From Hyphomicrobiales bacterium (GTDB lineage: Bacteria; Pseudomonadota; Alphaproteobacteria; Rhizobiales; Rhizobiaceae): a DNA stretch of 64,000 nucleotides. Under the pieces are notes generated by a model. That model had not been told where the DNA came from, searched no databases, and worked only from the letters and a program-made list of their open reading frames with translations. The stretch is from the NCBI GenBank assembly GCA_900466005.1, contig UEGQ01000007.1:62001-126000 (forward strand). Direction: 5' to 3'. The position numbers and the translations under genes were made by a program. Each line of letters opens with the position of its first letter. Position 1 is the first letter of the stretch. Positions 1 through 8,248 of the stretch are shown piece by piece.

Positions 1-28
1 TAAACGATGGGGAAAAGAGGAGATTGCC

Positions 29-400
29 GTGTCGACCTATTCTGCAAGGAAGCAAAGTCAGCTGGGTGCGGAACTGTTTCACATGTTCCGTTTTGTAGAG
101 ACCCTCCGCGAAATGAAACCAGATATGCCGCTTCACTTGGCCTCGGTCTTCCTGCTCATCGCGATGAAGCCCGGTATTGGTCAGCGTGACCTGATCGGCC
201 TTGTCGACATCAGCCAGGCGGGGGTATCGCGAAACGTGACCGCGCTCACCGCTATCGACAGGCACGGGAAGCCAGGGTTGAACTTCGTCGTCCAGCGGCG
301 CGACCCGACAGACGCCCGCAACACAATGCTATATCTCACTGACGAAGGTGACGCGTTCCTGCGGAAGCTCATTGCATCTTTCCGCGACAAGGCAAACTGA
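29..400 (+). CDS. MarR-like winged-helix regulator
   Basis: A 123-residue protein starting at GTG 29 behind an AGAGGAGA ribosome site. Its middle (about residues 50-75) reads as a helix-turn-helix (QRDLIGLVDISQAGVSRNV) followed by a wing-like stretch (QRRDPTDARNTMLYLTDEG, about 91-109), the pattern of MarR regulators, where the wing ends in LT-EG. It is shorter than most MarR proteins (about 140-160). Likely DNA-binding; its target is unknown. It lies in the low-GC accessory patch and converges on the next gene, with an 11-bp inverted repeat between them. MarR-like small regulators are common in mobile elements. Family call fairly good, role unknown. Confidence 0.6.
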   Translation: MSTYSARKQSQLGAELFHMFRFVETLREMKPDMPLHLASVFLLIAMKPGIGQRDLIGLVDISQAGVSRNVTALTAIDRHGKPGLNFVVQRRDPTDARNTMLYLTDEGDAFLRKLIASFRDKAN

Positions 401-413
401 AGCAGGGTTAAGG

Positions 414-447
414 CCCTCGACACGTGGACGAAAGACCGTGTCGAGGG
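414..447. repeat. Perfect 11-bp inverted repeat between convergent genes
   Basis: CCCTCGACACG at 414-424 pairs exactly with CGTGTCGAGGG at 437-447 around a 12-base loop. It sits between the ends of the MarR-like gene and the 131-residue gene. There is no T-run, so if it terminates transcription it would be an imperfect, perhaps bidirectional, terminator. Confidence 0.6.
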
Positions 448-475
448 TCAGTGTCAGAATGCGCCTGAGAAGCGC

Positions 476-871
476 TCACCGATACCCTTGGGAGCGATAG
501 ATGTTGCCGATTGAAGTCACGGCCACTGCCCACATCTTGAAGACCGGACCGACTGTCCATTCGTCGCTGTGGAGGTCGGATATATAGGAAGCGTAGACGC
601 ACTTTTGCCGCCCGAAGAACGACCGACCGGCATTGCACTTCGCGAACAAGAACTTTGTTTCCAACTGTTCGGGTGAGTGGAGCATAACGACGCCGTCGCT
701 CGCCATTTCCCTGATCTCTTCGCGTGTGGTCGTTCCGTATGGTTGGCCAATGCACAGGTCGGTACCTTTTCCACGACGGACTTTCACGCCTTCGATTAAG
801 GCTTGAAGCTCCGTATCAGTGAACGGAATGCGAGACGTTGCGGCACCTATTTGTTCAAGCGAGATGAACAC
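476..871 (-). CDS. Uncharacterised 131-residue protein
   Basis: I do not recognise this protein. It starts at GTG 871, six bases after a GAGGAG ribosome site. It is soluble, with no signal peptide or membrane segment, and has a KVRRGKGTDLCIGQPYGTTTREEIREMA stretch (about residues 30-57) and an aromatic-rich C-terminal half containing FFGRQKCVYASY and EWTVGPVFKMWAV. Three cysteines are spread along it without a metal-site pattern. Third codon positions are mixed, unlike core genes to the right, suggesting acquired DNA. It could be an element-borne accessory gene; no function is offered. Confidence 0.5.
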   Translation of the reverse strand: MFISLEQIGAATSRIPFTDTELQALIEGVKVRRGKGTDLCIGQPYGTTTREEIREMASDGVVMLHSPEQLETKFLFAKCNAGRSFFGRQKCVYASYISDLHSDEWTVGPVFKMWAVAVTSIGNIYRSQGYR

Positions 872-1005
872 ACTACACTCCTCATTCTGATTTCCATCTC
901 TGCCTAATCAACCGGAGGCAGCCCGACAAGTGGCGTGTACATCTGATCACAGGATCAATGGAGGTTGAGTGCCAATAGAGCAGGCTCTAGTGACTCTCCT
1001 GAAAA

Positions 1006-1074
1006 CTTAGAACAATGGTGTCACATAAGTGGGTATTGCTTTTTGGCACGTTTAGTGTCACAAGGTCTTAGAAC
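1006..1074. repeat. Mirrored repeat pairs upstream of the resolvase gene
   Basis: CTTAGAAC occurs at 1006-1013 and 1067-1074, and TGTCACA at 1019-1025 and 1056-1062, giving the order A-B...B-A, although each motif keeps the same orientation. The array ends 23 bases before the resolvase start. Tn3-family resolvases bind TGTC-type half-sites in a res site beside their own gene, so this is a candidate res site or operator. The match to the known half-site consensus is only partial beyond TGTC. Confidence 0.45.
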
Positions 1075-1097
1075 CTTTTGACCCTCAGGAGACCAAT

Positions 1098-1658
1098 GTG
1101 CCTTCCACCGTTATCGGCTACGCCCGCACCTCCACACTCGATCAGACCTATGGCCTCGACGCCCAGCTCAGAGACCTGACCGCTGCCGGCTGCGAGAAGA
1201 TTTTTCAGGAGCAGGTGTCCTCGGTCGATAAGACCAGACCCGAGCTGGAGCGGGCGCTTGATTACGTTCGTGAGGGAGACGTCTTCGTCGTCACCAAGCT
1301 TGACCGCTTGGCGCGATCGATGGCCGATCTGGTCAGGTTGCGGGATGCGCTCCAGTCCAAGGGCGTGACACTGAAAGTCCTGGCACTTGGGATTGATACC
1401 TCCACTCCGACAGGCAAGCTGATGATGAACCTCCTCGGCTCCATCGCTGAGTTCGAAAGGGACATCATGCTGGAGCGTCAGAGGGAAGGGATCGCGAAGG
1501 CGAAGGAAGATGGGAAGTACAAAGGTCGCGCACCCACCGCCATGCGAAAGGCTGATGAAGTGAGGCGAATGAAGGCCGGGGGGAAGACTGTGGAGCAAAT
1601 AATTGTGGAATTAGGTATCAGCCGCTCAAGCGTCTTCAGGGCACTTCGGGCAGAATAA
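1098..1658 (+). CDS. Serine recombinase, Tn3 resolvase/invertase type
   Basis: A 186-residue small serine recombinase, the usual length for Tn3 TnpR or Hin/Pin invertases. The N-terminal catalytic domain shows IGYARTSTLDQ with the nucleophile at Ser12 and Arg10, then TKLDRLARSM near residues 66-75 and the FERDIMLERQREGI long helix near 122-136. The C-terminal 45 residues, ending VELGISRSSVFRALRAE, are a helix-turn-helix that binds the crossover site. Starts at GTG 1098 after CAGGAGA. No transposase or inverted-repeat ends are visible, so it may be a remnant of a transposon or island lying mainly to the left, or a stand-alone resolution system. Confidence 0.9.
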   Translation: MPSTVIGYARTSTLDQTYGLDAQLRDLTAAGCEKIFQEQVSSVDKTRPELERALDYVREGDVFVVTKLDRLARSMADLVRLRDALQSKGVTLKVLALGIDTSTPTGKLMMNLLGSIAEFERDIMLERQREGIAKAKEDGKYKGRAPTAMRKADEVRRMKAGGKTVEQIIVELGISRSSVFRALRAE

Positions 1659-1721
1659 TCACGGCTTTGTTCGTCGTGGGGCGATGATGCTTTTTCAACT
1701 GCCAGCGCAACCGTCGCATCA

Positions 1722-2180
1722 CTACCTAATGGCCTTCTCGAGTTCAGCAACTAGCGCGAAGCTCGCATCATAGTACTGTTTGAGCGTTCTAGGTCCGAGC
1801 GAGCCGCCACCTCCGTGCGCTACCGAGTTGCGAACCGAGTAACATGAAGACACACTCTCTCGAACGTTTTGGGGCAGTGCTTTCTCGAAGCGGTGCCCCC
1901 ATTCGCTGTCGAACTTATACAGCAACTGACAAATCGCTTCGGCGTCGTAGTTGACACCTTTCTTGAAGAACGCTTTCAAAAATGCTGAGGCCTGCTTCGA
2001 GGAGTGAGCCGAAACACGGTTAACAAGAAGCGTCTCAACGCAACGCTCGATGTTCCCGCAGACGAGGACACTCCCGAGGCGGCTCAAATACGATGCCTCC
2101 TCTTCCTCAAGGCCCTTCTGGTTCGCCTTATTGACCAACCGCTCCAACGCAGCAAAACGCTGCTCCACTTCGAAGGCCAT
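1722..2180 (-). CDS. HEPN-domain protein, probable RNase
   Basis: A 152-residue, mostly helical protein. Near the C terminus it has SVRNSVAHGG, which fits the HEPN RX4-6H catalytic signature (Arg117, His122). HEPN proteins with this motif are usually metal-independent RNases used in toxin-antitoxin, abortive infection and CRISPR effectors; the domain resembles RiboL-PSP/MAE_28990-type HEPNs by length and motif, but I cannot assign the subgroup. Its ATG at 2180 overlaps the stop of the DUF262 gene by one base (TAATG), so the two are translationally coupled and probably act together. Convergent with the resolvase gene 64 bases away. Function as a defence effector is inference. Confidence 0.75.
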   Translation of the reverse strand: MAFEVEQRFAALERLVNKANQKGLEEEEASYLSRLGSVLVCGNIERCVETLLVNRVSAHSSKQASAFLKAFFKKGVNYDAEAICQLLYKFDSEWGHRFEKALPQNVRESVSSCYSVRNSVAHGGGGSLGPRTLKQYYDASFALVAELEKAIR

Positions 2181-3295
2181 TAAACGCTCGCAAACTCCGC
2201 AACAGCCAGCGACTGCCTAAGCTTGACGGTTTCATCATCTGCCGTTGCGCGTTCGCACGCGCGTAGAAAATCCGATCTCGCTAATAGGGCATCGTATGCT
2301 TTGGCTACGGCATCCAAGTTAGGCGCAGATTGGTTGCTCTGGAGACGTTTTGCCAGTCCAAACATCACCCCCTCGAACACAGCCGCGTTCAATGCTCCGC
2401 TCGGTCTAAAGGCCCGTTTGCCCTTTGCCTTCCAGATAAGTGCCGCAGCGTCCTTGAACAGCCGTGCCAACTCCGCCAATTTTTCAGGCACCGCATTCTG
2501 AAAATCGGCCGTGAAGCTGTTCAGGAAGTCCCTCATAGGTCTACTATACTCGGAGCTTCTTTCGATCATTGCCATGAACCGCAGGACTAACTCCTCGTCC
2601 TTGAGGCGCGTGTTCGTTGATCCAAAAAGGTTCCTCCAGTTTTCATCTTTGTTGGCATCCCTGATCATCTCAAGGAGCTTACCGTCGTTCACACAGTTGC
2701 GAATTTCTTGTGGTGATAGCCGGATGCCGCCTGAGTTGATCCGCTCAAACACGAAATACAGGCTCTTGTGAGTGTCCTTAGGTTCGTCCTGTTGAAAAAT
2801 CGTAGCATGGACGACGGAGTCATCAAGCTTAAGGCGCTCCGATGGAAGAAGCTCGTCGTATGTCTTGCCCGCCCACTCGTCTCTCACACCCATTAGACGA
2901 AACTTTTTCTCTCCGAACAGGCCGCTGTAGAAGTACTGCAGCGTTCGCAGGCGCTGCTGACCGTCGACGACGGAGTGCCGATTGGTGGCTGGGTCTTTGT
3001 AGAGAAAGATGCCGGGGACCGGCAGGCCCAGCAGCAACGACTCTATGAACCTTGACGCGTGCCGCTGAGACCAAACAAATCGGCGCTGAAACGGTGGAAC
3101 GAAGAAGGCATCGGATTTCAACCGCGCGATTATCGTATCGACGGTATAATCAGCACCGTAACTGGTGATCGAAAAGGTGACATTGGAGGGGCCTTCAAGA
3201 AGGGTTTCGTCAAGCACATCGTCCTGTAGAGCAATCTCATACTCATCGTCGACTTCTGGATGGGTCTCGACGGTTTCCGTAGGTAGGTTTGACAT
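2180..3295 (-). CDS. DUF262 (GmrSD/SspE N-terminal type) protein
   Basis: A 371-residue protein. Acidic residues 1-36 precede the DUF262 ParB/sulfiredoxin-like fold: PPFQRRFVWS (67-76), ESLLLGLPVPGIFLYKD (85-101) and VVDGQQRLRTL (109-119), which includes the DGQQR nucleotide-binding motif at 111-115. In GmrSD and SspE this domain drives an NTPase linked to a C-terminal DUF1524 HNH nuclease. Here the C-terminal half is helical and shows no HNH signature; instead a separate HEPN gene follows directly. Starts at ATG 3295 after AGGAAAG. First gene of a two-gene unit. Sensor or regulator of the HEPN partner is the likely role, by analogy only. Confidence 0.8.
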   Translation of the reverse strand: MSNLPTETVETHPEVDDEYEIALQDDVLDETLLEGPSNVTFSITSYGADYTVDTIIARLKSDAFFVPPFQRRFVWSQRHASRFIESLLLGLPVPGIFLYKDPATNRHSVVDGQQRLRTLQYFYSGLFGEKKFRLMGVRDEWAGKTYDELLPSERLKLDDSVVHATIFQQDEPKDTHKSLYFVFERINSGGIRLSPQEIRNCVNDGKLLEMIRDANKDENWRNLFGSTNTRLKDEELVLRFMAMIERSSEYSRPMRDFLNSFTADFQNAVPEKLAELARLFKDAAALIWKAKGKRAFRPSGALNAAVFEGVMFGLAKRLQSNQSAPNLDAVAKAYDALLARSDFLRACERATADDETVKLRQSLAVAEFASV

Positions 3296-3631
3296 GATGC
3301 TTTCCTAGTAATTTAACGCCAATAAGAAACGAAAATCCCGCGTCCGCAACAAGAAGTTACGCGAGCTGGCACCGATCAGCGACTCTCTGTCGTTATCACT
3401 TGGGTGGAGTTAGTAGGATGACGACGGTGGGACTGGCGGTCTGGCGGAGCGCCTCCCGACTCGTCTTAGAGATCGCTGCAGCTGCAACGGAACGAACCAC
3501 CTTGAAAGCCGCTACAAAGATCGCTACAAAGCGACATCAGAGCGTTCGAAATAGCTCAATGATATCAGTGTCTAAGGCGGCTCCATCCGGTCCCCCGTCG
3601 TCCGCACCAACAGGCAAGCGGCCTCGGTCTT
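3296..3631. other. Island/core junction, no convincing gene
   Basis: This 336-base stretch holds the promoter side of the DUF262 gene and then mixed-composition DNA with no open frame I trust. A short tandem repeat of GCTACAAAGATC / GCTACAAAGCG lies near 3510-3535. It separates the lower-GC accessory genes from the core high-GC genes that begin at 3632 and may contain the insertion scar of the accessory patch. No tRNA or clear attachment repeat is seen here. Confidence 0.5.
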
Positions 3632-4237
3632 CTATTGCGCAGCGAGCGTGAAGGGTTGTTCCACCTCGGCCGTGGTGCCGCCGACCGTATCCTTGATCGA
3701 ATAGTGCAGCACGTAGTCGCCAGGGTCGGCGCCGGTCACGTCCAGCGTCAGATGTGTGAATATTTCCTGGTTCCGTATGAAGCCGGTAAAGGTGAAATCG
3801 CCGAAATTCTCCTGCGATGCGAGCGTCTGCCCGGAGGTGTCGGTGATCGCAAGGTCGACCGTGAAATTGGCCTGACGCCTGCCGTCTTCGACGGGTTTCC
3901 AGTCGAGGCCGAGGAGTTCGACATAGGTGACGAGCGGTTCACCAGTCTTGAAGACCGAATCGGTCCTCTCGTTGTAGGCGCCGTAGGCAGTCGGCTTTCC
4001 GGTGACGAACACCGCCTTCTTGACCGTAAAGGGAAGCGTCATGGCGAAATCGGCAGTCGCTTCGGCCAGCGCCTCGTAAGCCCCGACCACGTCGCCGGAG
4101 GCCGCTTTCTCTTCCGCCGCTTTTGCCGCGTCGGCCAGCGGGCCGGCTTCCGCCTGGAAACCTGCGAGCAGTAGTGCGCAAAGAACGCCGCAGGTGCGGC
4201 GGAACCGATAGCGGTTCCCGCGGCAAAGAATTGACAT
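3632..4237 (-). CDS. Exported hypothetical protein
   Basis: Start chosen at ATG 4237 (MSILCRGNRYRFRRTCGVLC), giving 201 residues with an N-terminal signal peptide (TCGVLCALLLAGFQAEAG) and a likely cleavage after AEA. An upstream in-frame extension to 4297 is possible but lacks support. The mature part has a short Ala/Glu-rich helix (ADAAKAAEEKAASGDVVGAYEAL) and then a beta-rich domain ending in TLDVTGADPGDYVLHYSIKDT, resembling immunoglobulin-like periplasmic domains. No catalytic motif is seen. Downstream of trkH in the same direction with a 70-base gap; probably periplasmic, function unknown. Confidence 0.7.
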   Translation of the reverse strand: MSILCRGNRYRFRRTCGVLCALLLAGFQAEAGPLADAAKAAEEKAASGDVVGAYEALAEATADFAMTLPFTVKKAVFVTGKPTAYGAYNERTDSVFKTGEPLVTYVELLGLDWKPVEDGRRQANFTVDLAITDTSGQTLASQENFGDFTFTGFIRNQEIFTHLTLDVTGADPGDYVLHYSIKDTVGGTTAEVEQPFTLAAQ

Positions 4238-4307
4238 TTGAAAAGTCCTCCCGTCCCCGATGATGTCGAGAGTTCTTCCAAAAGAGCGGCCCGTCAAGAG
4301 GCTGTCT

Positions 4308-5762
4308 TCAGGTGCGCCAGAACATCGGCATCAGCAGAACCAGGACGGTCAGCACCTCGAGACGACCAAGCAGCATCATCAGCGACAGGACATACAAGGC
4401 GGACTCGCTCAACGTCGAGAAGTTGCCAGCGGGGCCGACGATCTCGCCGACGCCCGGGCCGACGTTGGAGAGCGCGGTGATCACCGAGGACGTCGATGTC
4501 AGGAGGTCGTATCCGAATGCACTCATCGCCAAGGAGCCGACGACCCACAGGAACAGATAGGCGCTGAAGAAGAGGAAGACCGTGCGTTGGGTGTCGACAT
4601 CCACCGTCTGGCTGCCGTAGCGGACGGAGTAGACGGCGTTGGGGTAGACGAGCTTTCGCAGACCGATCGTCACGATATTGGCGAGTATGACGAAGCGGTA
4701 AGACTTGATGCCGCCGGCTGTCGAGCCCGAACATCCGCCCATGAACGTCGCGAAGAAGGCGGCCATCACCACGAATGGTCCCCAGAGCGTATAATCTTGG
4801 CTGGCATAGCCCGTCGTCGAGAGTACGGACGAGAAGTTGAAGAAGGAGTGGGTGAGGGCCGAAGCGAATTCCACTTCGTTCACAAGGTGGTTGTAGACCG
4901 CGGTCGCGACGGAGAAGACGCCAAGATAGGCAATGAAGACGCCGATCTGCGGGTCGCGCAGCGCATCGAGCCGCCCCCGCACGATGAACACGATCAGGAT
5001 CGAGAAGGGCAGACTGCAGACGGTCATGAAGAATGTCGAAATCCACAGCAGGAGACCGCTTCTGAAATAGGCGAACGAGGCATCGTGGGTGGAGAACCCG
5101 CCGGTGGCGACGGTGGTCAGCGCATGGTTTATCGCGTCGAAGTGGCTCATCCCGGCGAAGTCGTAGGCGATGGTGCAGAGCAGCGTTATGCCGAGATAGA
5201 TCGCGAAGAAGGCGCGGGTAAAGCTCGCGAGGCGCGCGAACGGCTTGTCGGCGATATCGGAGGATTCCATCTTGAAGAAAGACATGCCGCCGACCCGCAG
5301 GAACGGCAGCACGAACAGGCCCAGGGCGACGATGCCGATGCCGCCGAGCCATTGCAGCAGCGACCGCCACACCAGCAGGCCGGGCGGCATGTGATCGAGC
5401 CCGACCATGACAGTGGAACCGGTGGTCGTCACCGCCGACACTGATTCGAACAGCGCCTGCGCAAAGCCGGTGACCTGCCCGGACAACAGGATCGGCAGTG
5501 CGCCGACCACCGAAAAGACGGTCCAGAGCAGGTTGACCAGCAGGAAGCCCAGCCGCTTGGTGAAGACCGGCGGTGGACAGCGCGTTGCCATCGCCGTCAT
5601 CAGCGAGAGACCGCCGACCATGAAGGAGCAGAGCGCAAAAACCTGCCAGTCCGCATGACCGTAATAGAGGTCCACCATGGCGGGGATGAGCATCGCCGTT
5701 GCAAGATAGAGACCGCAGATGGCGGCGATGTATATCGAGAAGCGGAAAAGGCTTGCGTTCAA
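4308..5762 (-). CDS. trkH: Trk-type potassium uptake membrane protein
   Basis: A 484-residue polytopic membrane protein of the TrkH/KtrB superfamily, the ion-conducting subunit of the Trk K+ uptake system, which works with cytoplasmic TrkA (not in this window). Repeated membrane-pore-membrane units are visible, with selectivity-filter-like segments SAVTTTGSTVMVG, LTTVATGGFST, SSVLSTTGYASQ and ALSNVGPGVGE. Length matches family TrkH (about 480). The start is most likely the TTG at 5762 (LNASLFRFSIYIAAICG), preceded by GGGAG; a longer upstream frame would overlap the divergent ilvA and encodes no membrane segment. Divergent from ilvA with about 90 bases between. Confidence 0.93.
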   Translation of the reverse strand: MNASLFRFSIYIAAICGLYLATAMLIPAMVDLYYGHADWQVFALCSFMVGGLSLMTAMATRCPPPVFTKRLGFLLVNLLWTVFSVVGALPILLSGQVTGFAQALFESVSAVTTTGSTVMVGLDHMPPGLLVWRSLLQWLGGIGIVALGLFVLPFLRVGGMSFFKMESSDIADKPFARLASFTRAFFAIYLGITLLCTIAYDFAGMSHFDAINHALTTVATGGFSTHDASFAYFRSGLLLWISTFFMTVCSLPFSILIVFIVRGRLDALRDPQIGVFIAYLGVFSVATAVYNHLVNEVEFASALTHSFFNFSSVLSTTGYASQDYTLWGPFVVMAAFFATFMGGCSGSTAGGIKSYRFVILANIVTIGLRKLVYPNAVYSVRYGSQTVDVDTQRTVFLFFSAYLFLWVVGSLAMSAFGYDLLTSTSSVITALSNVGPGVGEIVGPAGNFSTLSESALYVLSLMMLLGRLEVLTVLVLLMPMFWRT

Positions 5763-5851
5763 TGAGGGCTCCCGTTCGCGGTGCCGCGGAAAGAACCTTT
5801 GTCTCCGCAATGGCCATATGCCATAGCGGGAGAAGTGTAATTTTTCAATGG

Positions 5852-7111
5852 ATGGATGACGTGACGCGCAATGACGTGCGGGCGGCCGCAGAAGCCATGC
5901 GGGAGATCTTCCCGGCAACTCCCCTGCAGTTCAACGAGCACCTGAGCGCGAGGCTCGGGGCGAAGGTCTACCTGAAGCGGGAAGACCTGACGCCGGTCCG
6001 CTCCTACAAGATTCGCGGCGCCTTCAATTTCTTCCGGAAGGTGATCGCCGCAGGCGGTGGCAAGACCACCTTCGTCTGCGCGTCGGCCGGCAATCATGCC
6101 CAGGGCTTTGCGTTCGTCTGCCGCCATTTCGGTGTGCCGGGCGTCGTCTTCATGCCCGTGACGACGCCGCAGCAGAAGATCGACAAGACCCGAATCTTCG
6201 GCGGCGAGTTCATCACCATCCGCCTCTTCGGCGATATCTTCGACCAGTGCTATGCGGCGGCCCGCGAACATGTGGAGGCGATCGGTGGCCACATGGTGCC
6301 ACCGTTCGACGACGCCGACATCATCGAGGGGCAGGCGACGGTCGCCGCCGAGATCGAGGAGCAATTGCCGGAAGGCGAAGCACTCGATCTCGTCGCCATT
6401 CCGGTCGGCGGCGGTGGTCTGTCGTCGGGGATTACCGGCTACCTTTCCGATACCCTGCCGACGGAGGCCTTTCTGCTTGCGGAGCCTGCCGGAGCGCCGA
6501 GCCTCAGGAAGAGCCTCGAAGCCGGTGAGGTCGTAACACTCGCCAGGGTCGACAATTTCGTCGACGGCGCGGCGGTCGCCCGCATCGGTGATCTCAATTT
6601 TGCGGCGCTGAGGCACTTTGCTCCCGAACAGGTGCGGGTGGTGCCGGAAAATGCCATCTGCGTCACGATCACCGATATGCTGAACATCGAAGGCGTGGTT
6701 CTCGAACCAGCCGGCGCGCTGTCGATCGCGGCCCTCGAACTGTTGCCGCGGGAGGCGATCGCGGGCAAGACCGTGGTGGCGATCGTCACCGGCGGCAATT
6801 TCGACTTCGAACGCCTGCCGGACGTCAAGGAGCGGGCGATGCGCTATGCGGGACTGAAGAAGTACTTCATCCTGCGGCTGCCGCAGCGTCCCGGCGCCCT
6901 GCGCGATTTCCTGAACCTGCTCGGACCCGACGACGACATTGCCCGCTTCGAATACCTGAAGAAGTCGGCGCGCAATTTCGGCTCCATCCTGATCGGCATC
7001 GAGACGAAGGACCGGCGGAACTTCCAGGAGCTCGTCGGCCGCTTCGAAGGGGCGGGGCTGGGCTTCGAGGACATCACCGAGAACGAGATTCTCGCGAACC
7101 TCATCATCTGA
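5852..7111 (+). CDS. ilvA: Threonine dehydratase (threonine ammonia-lyase)
   Basis: Converts L-threonine to 2-oxobutanoate and ammonia, the first step of isoleucine synthesis, with pyridoxal phosphate. The catalytic domain shows VRSYKIRGAFNF with the Schiff-base Lys53, SAGNHAQG, and the glycine-rich phosphate loop VGGGGLSSG. The last 90 residues (YFILRLPQRPGALRDFLNLLG...) are a single ACT-like regulatory domain, so this is the short IlvA form of about 420 residues (419 here), typical of Gram-positives and alphaproteobacteria. Start placed at ATG 5852; an in-frame ATG at 5810 is an alternative. The stop overlaps the convergent glycerophosphodiesterase gene by 8 bases. Confidence 0.93.
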   Translation: MDDVTRNDVRAAAEAMREIFPATPLQFNEHLSARLGAKVYLKREDLTPVRSYKIRGAFNFFRKVIAAGGGKTTFVCASAGNHAQGFAFVCRHFGVPGVVFMPVTTPQQKIDKTRIFGGEFITIRLFGDIFDQCYAAAREHVEAIGGHMVPPFDDADIIEGQATVAAEIEEQLPEGEALDLVAIPVGGGGLSSGITGYLSDTLPTEAFLLAEPAGAPSLRKSLEAGEVVTLARVDNFVDGAAVARIGDLNFAALRHFAPEQVRVVPENAICVTITDMLNIEGVVLEPAGALSIAALELLPREAIAGKTVVAIVTGGNFDFERLPDVKERAMRYAGLKKYFILRLPQRPGALRDFLNLLGPDDDIARFEYLKKSARNFGSILIGIETKDRRNFQELVGRFEGAGLGFEDITENEILANLII

Positions 7112-8147
7112 CTGCGGAAGGGGGCAGGGCGCCGAAACGGCAGGCCCCGCCTTCGCCGGACTTTGCACAGAAGCCGCTTTCCTCAGCGTAGGTCCGGGCC
7201 TTTTCGATCCGGTTGGTCCAGATGAAGCCCGGAAAGCCGGCGGGCACCATGCGCCACGTCGCGACGTCATCGATGCCGGCGCTGCCGGTATCGCCTTTCT
7301 CGTAGGCGCCGAGCAGGATGACGTCGGAGCCGGCCGCCTGCATGCGGTTGTAGAATTTCTCCGGCCAGCCCCACAGCAAGAAGGCGTAATTGACCGGCAC
7401 GGGCACGAGCGTATTGCGGCAAGCCTCGGGCACGTAGCCGCTCCAGCCGAGTGCGAGGTAGCCGAGCAGGCAGTCCTTGGCGCTCCGCGCCGTGTAGCCC
7501 TTGAGGCCCGGCACCGCCGCAATGGCGGCCTCGGTCGGTTCGCCGCCGCCGTAGACTGCAAAAACGGCCTCGCGATAGGCGGGGTGCGACGTTAGCAGTC
7601 GGGCGAGAGCCTCGCCCTCTTCGGCACGGCGGCTCTTGAAATTCACGAGAAAACGGCCCTCCGGCAGTGCATCGAGAACACCGGTCAGTGTCGGCATCAT
7701 GCCGATCCCACGGCCACGGAAGGGAAAGGTTCTGCCGCCATCCGCGGTGTAGCCGTAGCCGATGTCCAACTGCTTGAGCCGCGTCATCGGCGTTTCCTCG
7801 GTGACCCCGTTCGCCTCGGTTCGGCAGTCGAGCGTCCAGTCGTGGAAGACGGCGAAGGCGCGGTCGGGCGTCAGGTGCACGTCGAGCTCGACCACGGCCG
7901 CGCCGGCCTCGAAGGCGGTGCGCATGGAAGGAACGGTATTTTCGAGGAATGCGTGTTCGGGCGGACGGATGCGGCTTGCCGTGCAGGTTTCGGCGGTAAG
8001 CCCCTCACGGTCGAAGATCTGGTGTTGTCCGCGATGGGCGAGCAGGCGCGGCGCCTCTCCCTCGGGAAAGCGCGAAAACAGGCTGGTGTTCACGCCCCAG
8101 AGGAGGGCGATCACCACGATCGGGGCGATCAAGGCGATGCGAATCAT
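7104..8147 (-). CDS. Glycerophosphodiester phosphodiesterase family protein
   Basis: A 347-residue GDPD-family protein. Residues 1-25 form a membrane anchor or uncleaved signal (IALIAPIVVIALLWGVNTSLF). The TIM-barrel catalytic signature follows: LLAHRGQHQ with the first His, then NTVPSM and VVELDVHLTPDRAFAVFHDWTLD carrying the metal-binding Glu/Asp and second His. Such enzymes hydrolyse glycerophosphodiesters to glycerol 3-phosphate and an alcohol; the anchored form suggests periplasmic action on released phospholipid headgroups. Six cysteines in the body may form disulfides. Start ATG 8147. Substrate not determinable from sequence. Confidence 0.88.
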   Translation of the reverse strand: MIRIALIAPIVVIALLWGVNTSLFSRFPEGEAPRLLAHRGQHQIFDREGLTAETCTASRIRPPEHAFLENTVPSMRTAFEAGAAVVELDVHLTPDRAFAVFHDWTLDCRTEANGVTEETPMTRLKQLDIGYGYTADGGRTFPFRGRGIGMMPTLTGVLDALPEGRFLVNFKSRRAEEGEALARLLTSHPAYREAVFAVYGGGEPTEAAIAAVPGLKGYTARSAKDCLLGYLALGWSGYVPEACRNTLVPVPVNYAFLLWGWPEKFYNRMQAAGSDVILLGAYEKGDTGSAGIDDVATWRMVPAGFPGFIWTNRIEKARTYAEESGFCAKSGEGGACRFGALPPSAVR

Positions 8148-8248
8148 GGTGTCTCCCGGAGCGCGTTCGCCACGAGCCTCGCTCCAATTCCGGCATTTCG
8201 GTGGTCAGGGGCCTTCTTCGTGCCGCGCGGATATGCTAACGAGGACGC

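Noticed and set aside
3400-3651. 83-residue ORF on the plus strand at the island junction
   Set aside because: Poor codon bias, no ribosome site and overlap with the exported protein gene on the other strand; no recognisable domain.
4294-5817. 507-residue alternative frame over trkH
   Set aside because: Arg/His-rich, no membrane helices; the TrkH frame on the same strand explains the region.
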